A DNA stretch of 33,390 nt from Phycisphaerae bacterium (GCA_016927755.1 JAFGLZ010000116.1:1-33390); one strand, 5' to 3'. Shown: positions 23,668-31,886, counted from the stretch's first letter. The notes: generated from the letters alone by a model not told the origin. Program-made: numbers and translations.

Positions 23668-25319
23668 GAGCAAACGATCGGATCAGCGATTGGGCCGCAT
23701 GGGGTCGATCAGGCCACGCCGTCCGTCTCGACGACCGTCCCGCGCTGCTCGCCTTCCTCAACGAGCAGCTCGGCGGGCTCGACATGCCCATCCCCCCCAT
23801 GCCGCTGAATGAGATCGCTGTCCCCCCGACCCGCCTCACGAGCGACGACCTCGACGCGCTGGCCGGCGTCGTCGGACCCGACCGCGTCGACGCCACCAAT
23901 CCCGGACGCGCGATTCACTCCGTCGGCAAGAGCTATCGCGACATGGTCTCGGCCTTCCGCGGCACGCTCAGCCGCTTCACCGACGCCGTCATCTACCCTC
24001 GACATGAGCACGACGTCGCGAACCTCCTGGCCGCCGCAGCCGCCGCCGACCTGGCCGTCGTCCCCTTCGGCGGAGGAACCAGCGTCGTCGGCGGCGTCGA
24101 GCCCCGACAGGGCGCCCATCGCGCGGTCCTCACCCTCGATCTCGTCGACCTCGACCACGTCCGAATCGACCACCTGGCACAAACCGCCGACATCGGCGCG
24201 GGCGCCTTCGGCCCCGCCATCGAGGACGTCCTGAACGGCGAGGGCCTGACCCTCGGCCACTTCCCCCAGTCATTCGAGTTCAGCACGTTCGGCGGATGGG
24301 TCGCCACCCGCGGCGCCGGACAGCAGTCCACCACCTACGGCAAGATCGAGGACATGGTCCAGGCCGTCCGCATCGCCACACCCCAAGGCCTGATCGCCAC
24401 CCGCCTAACGCCCGCCAGCGCCGCCGGACCAAGCGTCCTCCAGCAGATCGTCGGCTCCGAGGGCGTCCTCGGCGTCATCACCTCCGGCACCGCGCGAGTC
24501 CGTCCCCTGCCCGAATGCGTCCGCTTCAAGGCCTACTTCCTTCCCGGCTGGCGCGACGGCATCGACTTCCTCCGCCAGATGCTTCAATGCGGGCTCCGCC
24601 CGTCCGTCGTCCGTCTGTCGGATCCCGTCGAGACCCGATGGCTCATGAAGACCTCGTCCGACAAGGCCGGACTCATCCGGCAAGTCGGCAAGGCCTATCT
24701 AAAGCACGTCATCCAACGACGCGGCTTCGATCCCGACCGAATCTGCCTCTGCCTCCTCAGCTTCGAAGGCGCCCCTGCCCACGTCCGAGCCGACTGCCGA
24801 CAGGCCGCCGGCCTCGCGAGCCGCTTCCGGGCCGTCGCCCTCGGCTCCTCCCCCGGCCAGTCCTGGAAGCGAGAGCGATTCTCCCTGCCCTACTTCCGAG
24901 ATGACCTAATGGCCCGAGGCGTCATGGTCGACACCCTGGAGACCGCCACCCTCTGGTCCAACGTCGAACCGCTCGACCGCGCCGTCCGCCACGCCATCAC
25001 CTCCGGCATCGATGCCGGGCAAGCCCGAGGCGCCGTCATGGCCCACGTCTCGCACGTCTACCGCGCCGGCGCCTCGCTCTACTACACCTTCCTCGCCCGT
25101 CATAACGGCAACGACGCACTCGACCAGTGGCAACGCATCAAGACCGCCGCGAACCGAGCCATCGCCGACAACGGCGGAACCCTCAGCCACCATCACGGCA
25201 TCGGCTACGAACACCAACCCCTGGCCGCCGAAAACGGCCCCCTCGCCGTCCAAGCCCTCAAAGCCCTGAAAGCAACCCTGGACCCCACCGCCCTAATGAA
25301 CCCCGAAAAGCTCCTCTGA
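23664..25319 (+). CDS. Alkyldihydroxyacetone-phosphate synthase-like FAD enzyme
   Basis: The protein has 551 aa from the ATG of the ATGA overlap with glpD; an in-frame upstream Met at 23592 lies inside glpD and is rejected. The FAD-binding PP-loop is PFGGGTSVVGG (about 134-144). GHFPQSFEFSTFGGWVATRG followed by AGQQSTTYGKIEDMV is the characteristic AGPS segment, and SHHHGIG (H509-H511) is the conserved active-site histidine cluster of alkyl-DHAP synthases. The family exchanges the acyl chain of acyl-DHAP for a fatty alcohol, the committed step of ether-lipid synthesis. Coupling to glpD, which makes DHAP, supports this. An acyl-DHAP acyltransferase and fatty-alcohol supply are not in the window. 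A lactate/glycolate-oxidase-like relative is a less likely alternative. Confidence 0.85.
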   Translation: MRANDRISDWAAWGRSGHAVRLDDRPALLAFLNEQLGGLDMPIPPMPLNEIAVPPTRLTSDDLDALAGVVGPDRVDATNPGRAIHSVGKSYRDMVSAFRGTLSRFTDAVIYPRHEHDVANLLAAAAAADLAVVPFGGGTSVVGGVEPRQGAHRAVLTLDLVDLDHVRIDHLAQTADIGAGAFGPAIEDVLNGEGLTLGHFPQSFEFSTFGGWVATRGAGQQSTTYGKIEDMVQAVRIATPQGLIATRLTPASAAGPSVLQQIVGSEGVLGVITSGTARVRPLPECVRFKAYFLPGWRDGIDFLRQMLQCGLRPSVVRLSDPVETRWLMKTSSDKAGLIRQVGKAYLKHVIQRRGFDPDRICLCLLSFEGAPAHVRADCRQAAGLASRFRAVALGSSPGQSWKRERFSLPYFRDDLMARGVMVDTLETATLWSNVEPLDRAVRHAITSGIDAGQARGAVMAHVSHVYRAGASLYYTFLARHNGNDALDQWQRIKTAANRAIADNGGTLSHHHGIGYEHQPLAAENGPLAVQALKALKATLDPTALMNPEKLL

Positions 25320-25320
25320 T

Positions 25321-25530
25321 CTGCCTGCCAAGACAATTGAGAAGCTCGCCAGAAGTGGGCGCCCCGTCGCTTCTGCGCTGGGAAGCATGAATCCACCCCT
25401 ACCAGTCCCGCAAGGGACGGCGCGAAAGTAGCCCAGGAGTTCACTCCTGGGAACGACATCGCCAGGAGAGACCTCAGTCGCGTAGCGACGGCTGAAGTCC
25501 CAAACGAGAAAAGGGGACGCAGCTCTTTTT
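25321..25530. repeat. Composite intergenic repeat module (copy 2)
   Basis: The 425-bp gap 25320-25744 holds no gene. 25321-25395 repeats the words seen at 9013-9085 and 10961-11017. 25405-25497 is the second copy of the three-hairpin element: GTCCC-GCAA-GGGAC, CCCAGGAG-TTCA-CTCCTGGG, and CAG/CTG enclosing GTCGC-GTA-GCGAC. 25506-25530 is a GAGAAAAGGGGACGCAGCTC copy of the RAYT-type repeat. The rest, up to the exonuclease start, shows only a TATGAT box at 25614-25619 without a good -35. Confidence 0.75.
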
Positions 25531-25744
25531 CTGCGTAGCAACGGCTCCAGTCCAAACCGAAGACTCACCGAGATGCCGGACATGAAGATCTCGCTCCTCG
25601 CACCATCCAATGCTATGATCTCAACGCAGGGCCGCGTTCGCCCGACCTGCGGCACACCGCAATCACCGGCCGCCACGAGACCAATCTCGGCAACGGAACG
25701 CGGCCTCGCTCGACCGGACCGCCGTCTCTAAAGGATGAATCCCA

Positions 25745-26443
25745 GTGAAGATCCTCAGCGTCGACATAGAAATCTCAAACGTCTTCGACCTCCGACCCGG
25801 CGAGGACATCGACAAGTACGCGCCGTTCGACGTCGCCATCGCCGCAACCCAGATCGCCGGCGGCGAGCACCGCCTCTGGTACTCCCCCGGCCCGAACGAT
25901 CGCCCCCTGCCCAACCTCGACCGCCAGCGTGCGAAAGAGCTCCTCCAATACCTCGACCGGATGCAGCAAGAAGGCTACGCCGTCTGCGCATGGAACGGGC
26001 TGAGTTTCGACTTGCGCTGGATCGCTCGCGCCGCCGACGACGTACCGACCGCCTCTCGCATCGCCCGCGCCATGTACGATCCCATGTATCAGTTCTACAA
26101 ACTCAAGGGCTTCCCGGTGTCCCTGGCCGCCGTGGGCGAAGCGATGAAGACCACCACCAAGAAGACCATGGATGCCGCCGACGCGCCCCGTGAATGGCGG
26201 GACGGCGACTACCAGCGCGTCTGCGACTACGTCCTCGGCGACGTCCGCATGACGAACGAGATCGTCTCCGCCATCTCCCGTGCCCGCGCGATCTCCTGGG
26301 TCACCCAGCGCGGCAGACGCTCCACCGTGCCCCTCCCTCGCCTCCGCAGCGTTCAAGAGTGCATCCGAGACCCAATGCCCGACCAGTCATGGATGGACCG
26401 CCCAATCCCCGACAAGAAGTTCACGGGCTGGTTGACTTCATAG
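25745..26443 (+). CDS. DEDDy-type 3'-5' exonuclease-like (RNase H fold) protein
   Basis: The protein has 232 aa with a GTG start; AAAGGA lies about 9 nt upstream. The exonuclease motifs of the DnaQ/RNase-D superfamily are visible: ExoI D7-x-E9 in SVDIEIS, ExoII in AWNGLSFDLRWI (D89), and ExoIII Y162-x-x-x-D166 in CDYVLGDVRMT, the DEDDy form. The middle holds a conserved-looking YKLKGFPVSLAAVGEAM. The protein is single-domain with no polymerase or helicase part, so it is likely a stand-alone nuclease for DNA repair or RNA trimming; the substrate is unknown. Repeat-rich DNA lies on both sides. Confidence 0.7.
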   Translation: MKILSVDIEISNVFDLRPGEDIDKYAPFDVAIAATQIAGGEHRLWYSPGPNDRPLPNLDRQRAKELLQYLDRMQQEGYAVCAWNGLSFDLRWIARAADDVPTASRIARAMYDPMYQFYKLKGFPVSLAAVGEAMKTTTKKTMDAADAPREWRDGDYQRVCDYVLGDVRMTNEIVSAISRARAISWVTQRGRRSTVPLPRLRSVQECIRDPMPDQSWMDRPIPDKKFTGWLTS

Positions 26444-26490
26444 AACAGCGGATACCCCCTCCGAATCCAGGCGGCGCTTCTTTCATCAAC

Positions 26491-26567
26491 GAGAAAAGAG
26501 AAAAGGGGACGCAGCTAGTTTTGGCCCGCACATCGCATTCGAATGAAAACGGGGACGCAGCTAGTTG
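26491..26567 (+). repeat. RAYT-type short repeats, two copies
   Basis: GAGAAAAGAGAAAAGGGGAC and GCAGCTAGTTTTGG run from 26491 to 26524; AAAACGGGGACGCAGCTAGT runs from 26546. These match the words at 29476-29500 and 30259-30281. They lie in the 498-bp gap 26444-26941, which holds no gene. Confidence 0.75.
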
Positions 26568-26623
26568 ATGCCAGCGGTGCATCGCAACGCAACACCAGCA
26601 CTCGGCCCGACCGGCATCAGATG

Positions 26624-26708
26624 GCGCGGGTGCCCCATCGCTTCAGCGGCGCCGAACTAGAACTCATCACCGCCAGTCCCGTCAGGGACGGCGCGAAGCT
26701 AACCCACA
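26624..26708 (+). repeat. Partial composite repeat (copy 3)
   Basis: GCGCGGGTGCCCCATCGCTT and CAGCGGCGCCGAACTAGAAC copy the repeat at 10961. It is followed directly by CCAGTCCC-GTCA-GGGACGGCGCGAA, the first hairpin of the three-hairpin element, after which similarity ends near ACCCAC. The order is the same as in the full copy at 25345-25430. Confidence 0.7.
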
Positions 26709-26941
26709 TTCGACACTTGGACCATTGACTCCCCGGCAAACGCTTCCACGTGTCCCGCCAATCGCTGACATCCCCGGCACTCGCGCAAAACGCTCACGGA
26801 AGCGACGTCAACTCCCTGTCCCTCCCTACAACTTCCGACAGGTACGCACGTCTCTCCGCGATACCCAGCCCATATCATGTCAACTTGGCTACGCGCGGGG
26901 ATCCGCCGACCGATCCTCCGTCGCTGCCACAAGGAGATCCC

Positions 26942-29449
26942 ATGATTCGCTCGTACCGCTGGGCCGCCTGCGCAACGCTCTTGTTCGCCGCACCATCGAT
27001 GGCGGCCCCCGGCCCCGTCGCGCTGCTGGAGGGCGGCCGATCCCGTCACCAGATCGTCCTGCAGTCCGGCGCCAGCCCATCCGAACGCTTCGCCGCGCAA
27101 GAGCTGCAAACCCATTTCAAAGCCTGCACAAACGTCGAATTGCCCATCGTCGAAGGCGCCCCAAGCACCGACACCCCAATGATCCTCCTCGGCTGCGGTA
27201 AGCTCGCGGCCAAGCTCGGCGTCGCCCCGAAACCCGATCAGCTCGGCGAGCAAGGATTCCAGATCAAGACCGTCCCCCCCCACATCGTCATCGCCGGCAC
27301 CCCCGAGGCAGGCACCCTCTACGGCGTTCACCGGTTTCTCGAAGACGTCCTCGGCGTTCGCTGGTTTGCCCCCGGCGTCACCAGAACCCCGCGCGCGGCG
27401 GACCTGACGGCCCCATCGCTCGACCGCCTCGTCAAGCCCGCCTTCCTCATGCGATTCACCGACTACGGCTGGCCGGGCCGCGATGACGTCTTTCTCGCCC
27501 GCCAAGGCCACAATGCCAACGGCCACACACCCGAACACCCCCAGGGAACCGGCTACGCCTTCGACGGCATCTGTCACAGCTACTTCACGTACATCAGCCC
27601 CGGCGAGTTCTTCAAAACGCACCCCGAGTACTTCTCCGAGATCGGCGGCGTCCGCATCGGCGAGGAAACACAGCTCTGCCTTACCAACCCCGACGTCCTG
27701 CGCATCGTGACGGAGCGAATGCTCGAGCGGATGCGGACCCAGCCCAACGTCCGCCAACACAACTTCTCACAGATGGACTACTACAACTTCTGCCAGTGCC
27801 CCAAGTGCACGGCCATCAACAAGCAGTACGGCACCCGCGGCGGCACCCAATACTGGTTCCTCAACCGGCTCGCCGAGCAAACCTCGAAGGTCTACCCCAA
27901 CAAGCTCATCGGCACGCTGGCCTACACCTATACCGAGGAGCCCCCCAAGGGCATGACGATGCACCCGAACGTCTGCGTCTGGCTGTGTCACATGTTCCCC
28001 TGCTGCGACAGCCACCCCATCGCCACCTGCCCCCGCAATGCGGACTACAAGCGACGCGCCCTAGCCTGGTCCAAGATCTGCTCGCACCTCTACGTCTGGC
28101 ACTACATCGTCGACTTCGCCCACTACTACAACCCCTTCCCCAACTTCCGGGCCATGGCCGCCGACATGCGCTTCTATCGCGACATCGGCGTTGAGGGCAT
28201 GTTCCTCGAAGGCATGCCCGCCGCCGGCGGCGAGTTCAGCCTCCTGCGACCCTACTACGGCATGAAGCTCATCTGGAACCCCGACCAGAACGCCGACGCC
28301 ATCCTCCGCGACTTCCTGGACACCTACTACGGCCAGGCCGCCAAACCGATCTGGGACTACATCGTCATGCTCCACGACAAGGTCGCCGACGACAATGTCC
28401 ACATGCATCTCTACACCAACCCCGCGATGGGCTACTTGCCCGACGACGTCGTCCGACGCGCCATGGAGCTGTTTGACAAGGCCGAGGCCGCCGTCAAGGA
28501 CGACCCCGAACGCCTCGAGCGCGTCCGAGTCGCCAGGATGCCCGTCACCTACGCCCGGCTGTTCCCCCGAAACGGATACGCCATTGAGGATGGGCGCCTG
28601 AGCTGGCTGGGCGACATGGCGCCCCAGTCCGAGGCCACCCGCTTCGTCCAGCGGATGAAGAAGCACGGCTTCAGCATACTCCGGGAACAGAGCGGCGATC
28701 CCGAGCAGATGATCATGCTGGCCAGTGTGTTCAACAGCCGACTCGAGGTCGTCAGCCTCCAGAACGAGCACCTCGCCGTGGACATCGTCCCGATACTGGC
28801 AGGCCGTATCCTCCGCATCACCGATCGCAAGACAGGCCGCTGCGTCACCGCCCACAACGCGAAACGATGCCTGTTCTTCCCCTTCGCCGGAGGACTCGAA
28901 AACCGCGTCGGCGAGAGCTTCCAGTCCTTCGGCTGGATCGAGCCCGCCACGGTCACCGACCGAACCGACTACGCCGTCACCGTCTCGCTCCAAACGATGG
29001 ACGGCTTCCACATGAAGCGCACGACCACGCTAGCCCCCGACCGGCCCGTCCTGGACGTCGTAACCACCGTCACCAACCCCAAGCCCAAGCCGGCCCAGGT
29101 CCGGCTCAGAGGCCACCTGGAGCTCAATCTCGGAGACCTCCGCGCCACCCGCGTCAAGTTCACCAACCGCGCCGGCAAGCCGATCGACACGGACATCGTC
29201 CCCATCATCGAGTCCCTCCGCGAGGGCGAGCACTACTACGATCGCGACACCCCCGCCGGCTCATGGACCTTCACCGGCAGCCAGGGCCTCCAAGTCACCC
29301 AAACGTTCGACCCGGATGCGATCGACTTCACCTGGCTCTACGCCTACCCCGAGGACCTCGGCCAGCTCGACGCCGAAATATGGCTCAAGCGAACCACCCT
29401 CCCCCCCGGCCAAAGCGCAACCCTGCGCCAGTCCATCAAAGTCCAATAA
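26942..29449 (+). CDS. Secreted DUF4838 protein
   Basis: The protein has 835 aa from the ATG at 26942, which follows AAGGAG by 5 nt; the frame is open to 26750 but that part is repeat DNA. A signal peptide ends at ...FAAPSMA (residue ~21). Residues about 30-160 look like the N-terminal alpha/beta domain found before glycosidase barrels (ERFAAQELQTHFK, GTPEAGTLYGVHRFLEDVLG). The middle matches DUF4838 proteins of Planctomycetes/Verrucomicrobia: Cys-rich MDYYNFCQCPKCTAINKQYG, CHMFPCCDSHPIATCPRN, EGMFLEGMPAAGGEF. The last ~180 residues are beta-rich. DUF4838 is distantly related to alpha-glucuronidase-type glycoside hydrolases, so the protein probably degrades exported or environmental polysaccharide. 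The TAA stop abuts a RAYT-type hairpin (29448-29466). Confidence 0.8.
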   Translation: MIRSYRWAACATLLFAAPSMAAPGPVALLEGGRSRHQIVLQSGASPSERFAAQELQTHFKACTNVELPIVEGAPSTDTPMILLGCGKLAAKLGVAPKPDQLGEQGFQIKTVPPHIVIAGTPEAGTLYGVHRFLEDVLGVRWFAPGVTRTPRAADLTAPSLDRLVKPAFLMRFTDYGWPGRDDVFLARQGHNANGHTPEHPQGTGYAFDGICHSYFTYISPGEFFKTHPEYFSEIGGVRIGEETQLCLTNPDVLRIVTERMLERMRTQPNVRQHNFSQMDYYNFCQCPKCTAINKQYGTRGGTQYWFLNRLAEQTSKVYPNKLIGTLAYTYTEEPPKGMTMHPNVCVWLCHMFPCCDSHPIATCPRNADYKRRALAWSKICSHLYVWHYIVDFAHYYNPFPNFRAMAADMRFYRDIGVEGMFLEGMPAAGGEFSLLRPYYGMKLIWNPDQNADAILRDFLDTYYGQAAKPIWDYIVMLHDKVADDNVHMHLYTNPAMGYLPDDVVRRAMELFDKAEAAVKDDPERLERVRVARMPVTYARLFPRNGYAIEDGRLSWLGDMAPQSEATRFVQRMKKHGFSILREQSGDPEQMIMLASVFNSRLEVVSLQNEHLAVDIVPILAGRILRITDRKTGRCVTAHNAKRCLFFPFAGGLENRVGESFQSFGWIEPATVTDRTDYAVTVSLQTMDGFHMKRTTTLAPDRPVLDVVTTVTNPKPKPAQVRLRGHLELNLGDLRATRVKFTNRAGKPIDTDIVPIIESLREGEHYYDRDTPAGSWTFTGSQGLQVTQTFDPDAIDFTWLYAYPEDLGQLDAEIWLKRTTLPPGQSATLRQSIKVQ

Positions 29450-29500
29450 TAGGGACGCACCCTATTTATTGCACTGAGAAAAGGGGACGCAGCTAGTTTC
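29448..29500 (+). repeat. RAYT-type repeats overlapping the DUF4838 stop codon
   Basis: AATAGGG-ACGCA-CCCTATT (29448-29466) is a perfect 7-bp hairpin whose first two bases are the last two of the TAA stop. It is followed by GAGAAAAGGGGACGCAGCTA (from 29476). The same hairpin with loop ACGGA is at 30516-30534. It may end transcription in both directions. Confidence 0.75.
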
Positions 29501-30258
29501 TGGTAGCCGTGCATCCCAACGCGGTGCCAATGTCAGAACGTCCACCCTCTGAATACCTTCCATCAACCCAACCGGCTTGCCCCCTACTGGCGCCAACCTG
29601 CGACGAGCCCTCACTTCCGTGGTATGATCAGACAACGTCGCGATCTTCCGCCCATCGGCAGGCATCCCAACAAGCCTCCCGAAGGACCCAACTCCGGACG
29701 ATGACCGACATCGCTGACAGGCCCGTTGAGTAAGAGGATAGACCGATCCGCTTAGACATACGATTCGCGATTTGGACGTGCGCTAGCCCCTTCGTTCTTT
29801 GCACCCCCGCCTCGCCGAGGGCCCCACTACCCGCGAAGGCGTACGCCTGACAAGCGACGATCTCGTCCACGGGCAACAGCAGGTCCGTAACATGCTACGG
29901 GACAGGCCGGCGATGGCAGCCCACGTTGAAGAAGGCGACGTCATCTGGAATTGGGCGGCTCGTCGATTCGCCGGAGAGGAGCTCGGTGAGAGGATATGGT
30001 GGAATCCAAGTCTACCCGCTGACGGCGCTCCCTCCGACTATGGATCTAGAAGCGCACATAGCCGTTCCGACATCCGCCTACGACCCACCGCCAGAATGAG
30101 CTTGGGTGAGGAAGTCCCGGCCAATTTCGCCCATCTGTGGGCGTGCGCCGCGTTTGAGTTGTACAACATATGCAACACTGAACGCTTCGATCAGATCCAC
30201 CACGAAGCCTTCCTCGGCAACACGACGAAGCACGAGTACGTCGACAGTCACACAGCCC
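29501..30258. other. Degenerate region with one possible gene relic
   Basis: No complete gene is convincing here. 29501-29800 reads as non-coding in all frames. From 29799 (TTG) to about 30258 one plus-strand frame has protein-like composition; it is described separately. A TATGAT at 29622-29627 has no good -35 partner. Confidence 0.4.
29799..30258 (+). pseudogene. Truncated unknown gene interrupted by a repeat
   Basis: The frame stays open from a TAG before 29799 to 30509. The first ~150 residues read like a folded protein (GVRLTSDDLVHGQQQVRNML, GDVIWNWAARRFAGEELGER, LWACAAFELYNICNTERFDQ and IHHEAFLGNTTKHEYVD). Right after KHEYVDSHTARN the frame enters the RAYT-type repeat at 30259-30281 and then repeat-derived sequence. 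No usual start codon or Shine-Dalgarno is found, only TTG. I do not recognise the family. It is best read as a gene cut by repeat insertion; a short functional ORF is possible. Confidence 0.35.
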
Positions 30259-30281
30259 GAAACGGGGACGCAGATAGTTTC
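30259..30281 (+). repeat. RAYT-type short repeat
   Basis: GAAACGGGGACGCAGATAGT then TTC, one base different from the words at 29476-29500 and 26546. It ends the protein-like part of the frame at 29799. Confidence 0.7.
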
Positions 30282-30328
30282 TGCCAACAGGGCCAAGCTC
30301 ACTTTGCGTACCCATGCTTCGTCCCACG

Positions 30329-30397
30329 CCAGACGCCACACCTCCCGCCAGCCTCTGCCACACAAGATGCGACGCCGAAGCCCATCCAGCGGCAAGA
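30329..30397. repeat. About 69-bp repeat, copy A
   Basis: CCAGACGCCACACCTCC, CCTCTGCC, ATGCGACGCC and AAGCCC occur in the same order and spacing as at 31732-31800, with roughly three quarters of positions identical by eye. Both copies sit beside RAYT-type repeats. Confidence 0.7.
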
Positions 30398-30515
30398 CAC
30401 CGGCTTCGCGGGAACATCACCCCGGCTACCAGTGCGTTGTATGGGGGACAGAACGAGTCGATCCGCAACCCACCGTCGAAGGCTCCCATCCAGCAAGCCC
30501 CCAGGATAATAGGAT

Positions 30516-30534
30516 AATAGGGACGGACCCTATT
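30516..30534. repeat. RAYT-type hairpin containing the WD40 stop codon
   Basis: AATAGGG-ACGGA-CCCTATT is the same hairpin as at 29448, with one loop base changed. On the minus strand it supplies the TAG stop of the WD40 gene (30532-30530). Confidence 0.75.
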
Positions 30535-31552
30535 TATTGGCCAGCGGGAGCCTCCAGATACGTACCGTCTTGTCGCTCGAACCTGAGACGATCTGTCTGC
30601 CGTCCGGCGAGAAGGCGATGCTGCTCACTGAATCCGTGTGGTCTTTCATGCTGGCCACCTCTCTACCCGTGGCGACATCCCAGAGGCGCACGGTGTTGTC
30701 CATCCGTCTACGGTCGACAATGAACGGCCGGTCCTCATCCGCGTCTTCCTGGATGATGCGGCCGCCACACGAAGCCGCACGCAATCCATCTGGTGAGAAC
30801 GCCACCGCAAAGATCAAGCCATGATGTCCAATCAAGGACCGAATCCGTCTCCGAGCATCCAGATCGTAGAGCCACAGTTCCTTCTCGCTGGCCGCCAACA
30901 GTGACTTGCCGTCAGGGGAAACCGCACAACATCGTGCCTCCTTCCAGAGATTCAGCTTCCTTTGCACGCGCTTGTCGAGATCAACTCGAATCGGCCCGGC
31001 TCCATCGTTGACGACCAGCCACAGGTTTGTGCCCGGCAGGTACACAATCTGGCGAGTCTCCCCTCCTGCACGAAACGTGCCGGGCGACTTTCCATCCGCT
31101 ACGTTCCACACGGCGATATCGCATTCGATTTCACCAGTTGTCAAGGCAGTCTGACCGTCTGCCGAAATAGCCACGCTGCCGACCAACACGTGCGCCGGAA
31201 CCCCCCAGACCTTCTCGCCTGTCTCGAGTTCCCACAGGCAAAGGGCCCCGCTCAACCCACCGGACAGAAATCGTTTGCCGTCCGGGCATACCGCCAGACA
31301 CACCACACTGTCCTTGTCGCCTCTCCACTTGCGGACCTCCTGCCCCGCGGCCGCATCCCACACCCGAATCGTGCCCTGATCGTCACCTGAGATCACGTTC
31401 CGCCCATCCTTCGAGAAGGCGACGGCGTTGACGGCAGCTTCGTGGCCATGCAGCGAGAGGACAGCGCCCTCCGCGTCGGCGGCCAGCACACGAACTGACG
31501 AGAGCGCGACAGGGATGCCGCAGAGCCAGATCACAACAAGGTCGTACCTCAT
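30530..31552 (-). CDS. Exported WD40-repeat protein
   Basis: The protein has 340 aa from the ATG at 31552 (GGA 7 nt upstream); a GTG at 31564 would add four residues. An N-terminal signal peptide (MRYDLVVIWLCGIPVALSSV then RVLAADA) suggests export. The rest is a beta-propeller of about seven WD40 units with repeated blocks such as GHEAAVNAVAFSKDGRNVIS, DGTIRVWD-like GTIRVWDAAAG, and the last one AFSPDGRQIVSGSSDKTVRI. It is probably a protein-interaction scaffold in the periplasm, but no partner is suggested. The last two residues and the stop codon (AAT AAA TAG) come from the hairpin repeat at 30516-30534, so the original C-terminus may be slightly altered. Repeat DNA also begins about 30 bp upstream of the start. 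Confidence 0.75.
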   Translation of the reverse strand: MRYDLVVIWLCGIPVALSSVRVLAADAEGAVLSLHGHEAAVNAVAFSKDGRNVISGDDQGTIRVWDAAAGQEVRKWRGDKDSVVCLAVCPDGKRFLSGGLSGALCLWELETGEKVWGVPAHVLVGSVAISADGQTALTTGEIECDIAVWNVADGKSPGTFRAGGETRQIVYLPGTNLWLVVNDGAGPIRVDLDKRVQRKLNLWKEARCCAVSPDGKSLLAASEKELWLYDLDARRRIRSLIGHHGLIFAVAFSPDGLRAASCGGRIIQEDADEDRPFIVDRRRMDNTVRLWDVATGREVASMKDHTDSVSSIAFSPDGRQIVSGSSDKTVRIWRLPLANK

Positions 31553-31581
31553 CTCACGATCCACCGGCCTATCAAGGGTCT

Positions 31582-31725
31582 ATTAGGGACGCACGCTATT
31601 CTCTATCGCCGCGCGGCGTGACGTGGTGCGGATACCCCGGAACGACAACCCCTGCATACCTTGCCATACCCTCACACCCACGACACACGGCAATCTGCGT
31701 CAACGATGATAGGGTGCGTCCCTTG
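31582..31725 (-). mobile_element. Internally deleted RAYT element (MITE-like) with terminal inverted repeats
   Basis: On the minus strand the element begins with AAGGGACGCACCCTAT (31724-31709) and ends with ATAGCGTGCGTCCCTAAT, imperfect inverted copies of each other. Between them lies the start of a REP-associated tyrosine transposase gene (see 31596-31667). About 145 bp remain, without the catalytic HUH and Tyr part. The termini are the same words as the hairpins at 29448 and 30516. Confidence 0.7.
31596..31667 (-). pseudogene. N-terminal fragment of a REP-associated tyrosine transposase (RAYT)
   Basis: ATG 31667 opens MARYAGVVVPGYPHHVTPRG then DRE and stop. This matches the well-known RAYT/Y1-transposase start MARxARxVxPGxPHHVTQRG. 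In RAYTs the HUH motif and nucleophile Tyr come later; all of that is missing. The stop codon (TAG at 31598-31596) is in the terminal repeat. An in-frame extension upstream to 31781 is unlikely to be coding. Confidence 0.75.
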
Positions 31726-31731
31726 TTCCGC

Positions 31732-31800
31732 CCAGATGCCACACCTCCAAGTAACCTCTGCCGCGCCGCATGCGACGCCAAAGCCCTTCCGGCCCCAAGA
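31732..31800. repeat. About 69-bp repeat, copy B
   Basis: CCAGATGCCACACCTCC, CCTCTGCC, ATGCGACGCC and AAGCCC in the order seen at 30329-30397. This copy lies just outside the RAYT remnant's outer terminus, so it may be a further piece of the ancestral element or its insertion site. Confidence 0.65.
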
Positions 31801-31886
31801 GACTGTCACGCTCCTGCGTAGTAGCAGCGATGTGGTGCCACCCAGGTCAGCTTCACGCTCAACGCCACCACACAGGGCACTCCAAC

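Noticed and set aside
22429..23673. 414-aa minus-strand frame within glpD
   Set aside because: It is a Val/Asp/Gly-rich antisense shadow of a clear glpD gene.
31665..31781. In-frame upstream extension of the RAYT fragment
   Set aside because: The family start is MARYAGVVV at 31667; the upstream residues are derived from the terminal repeat.
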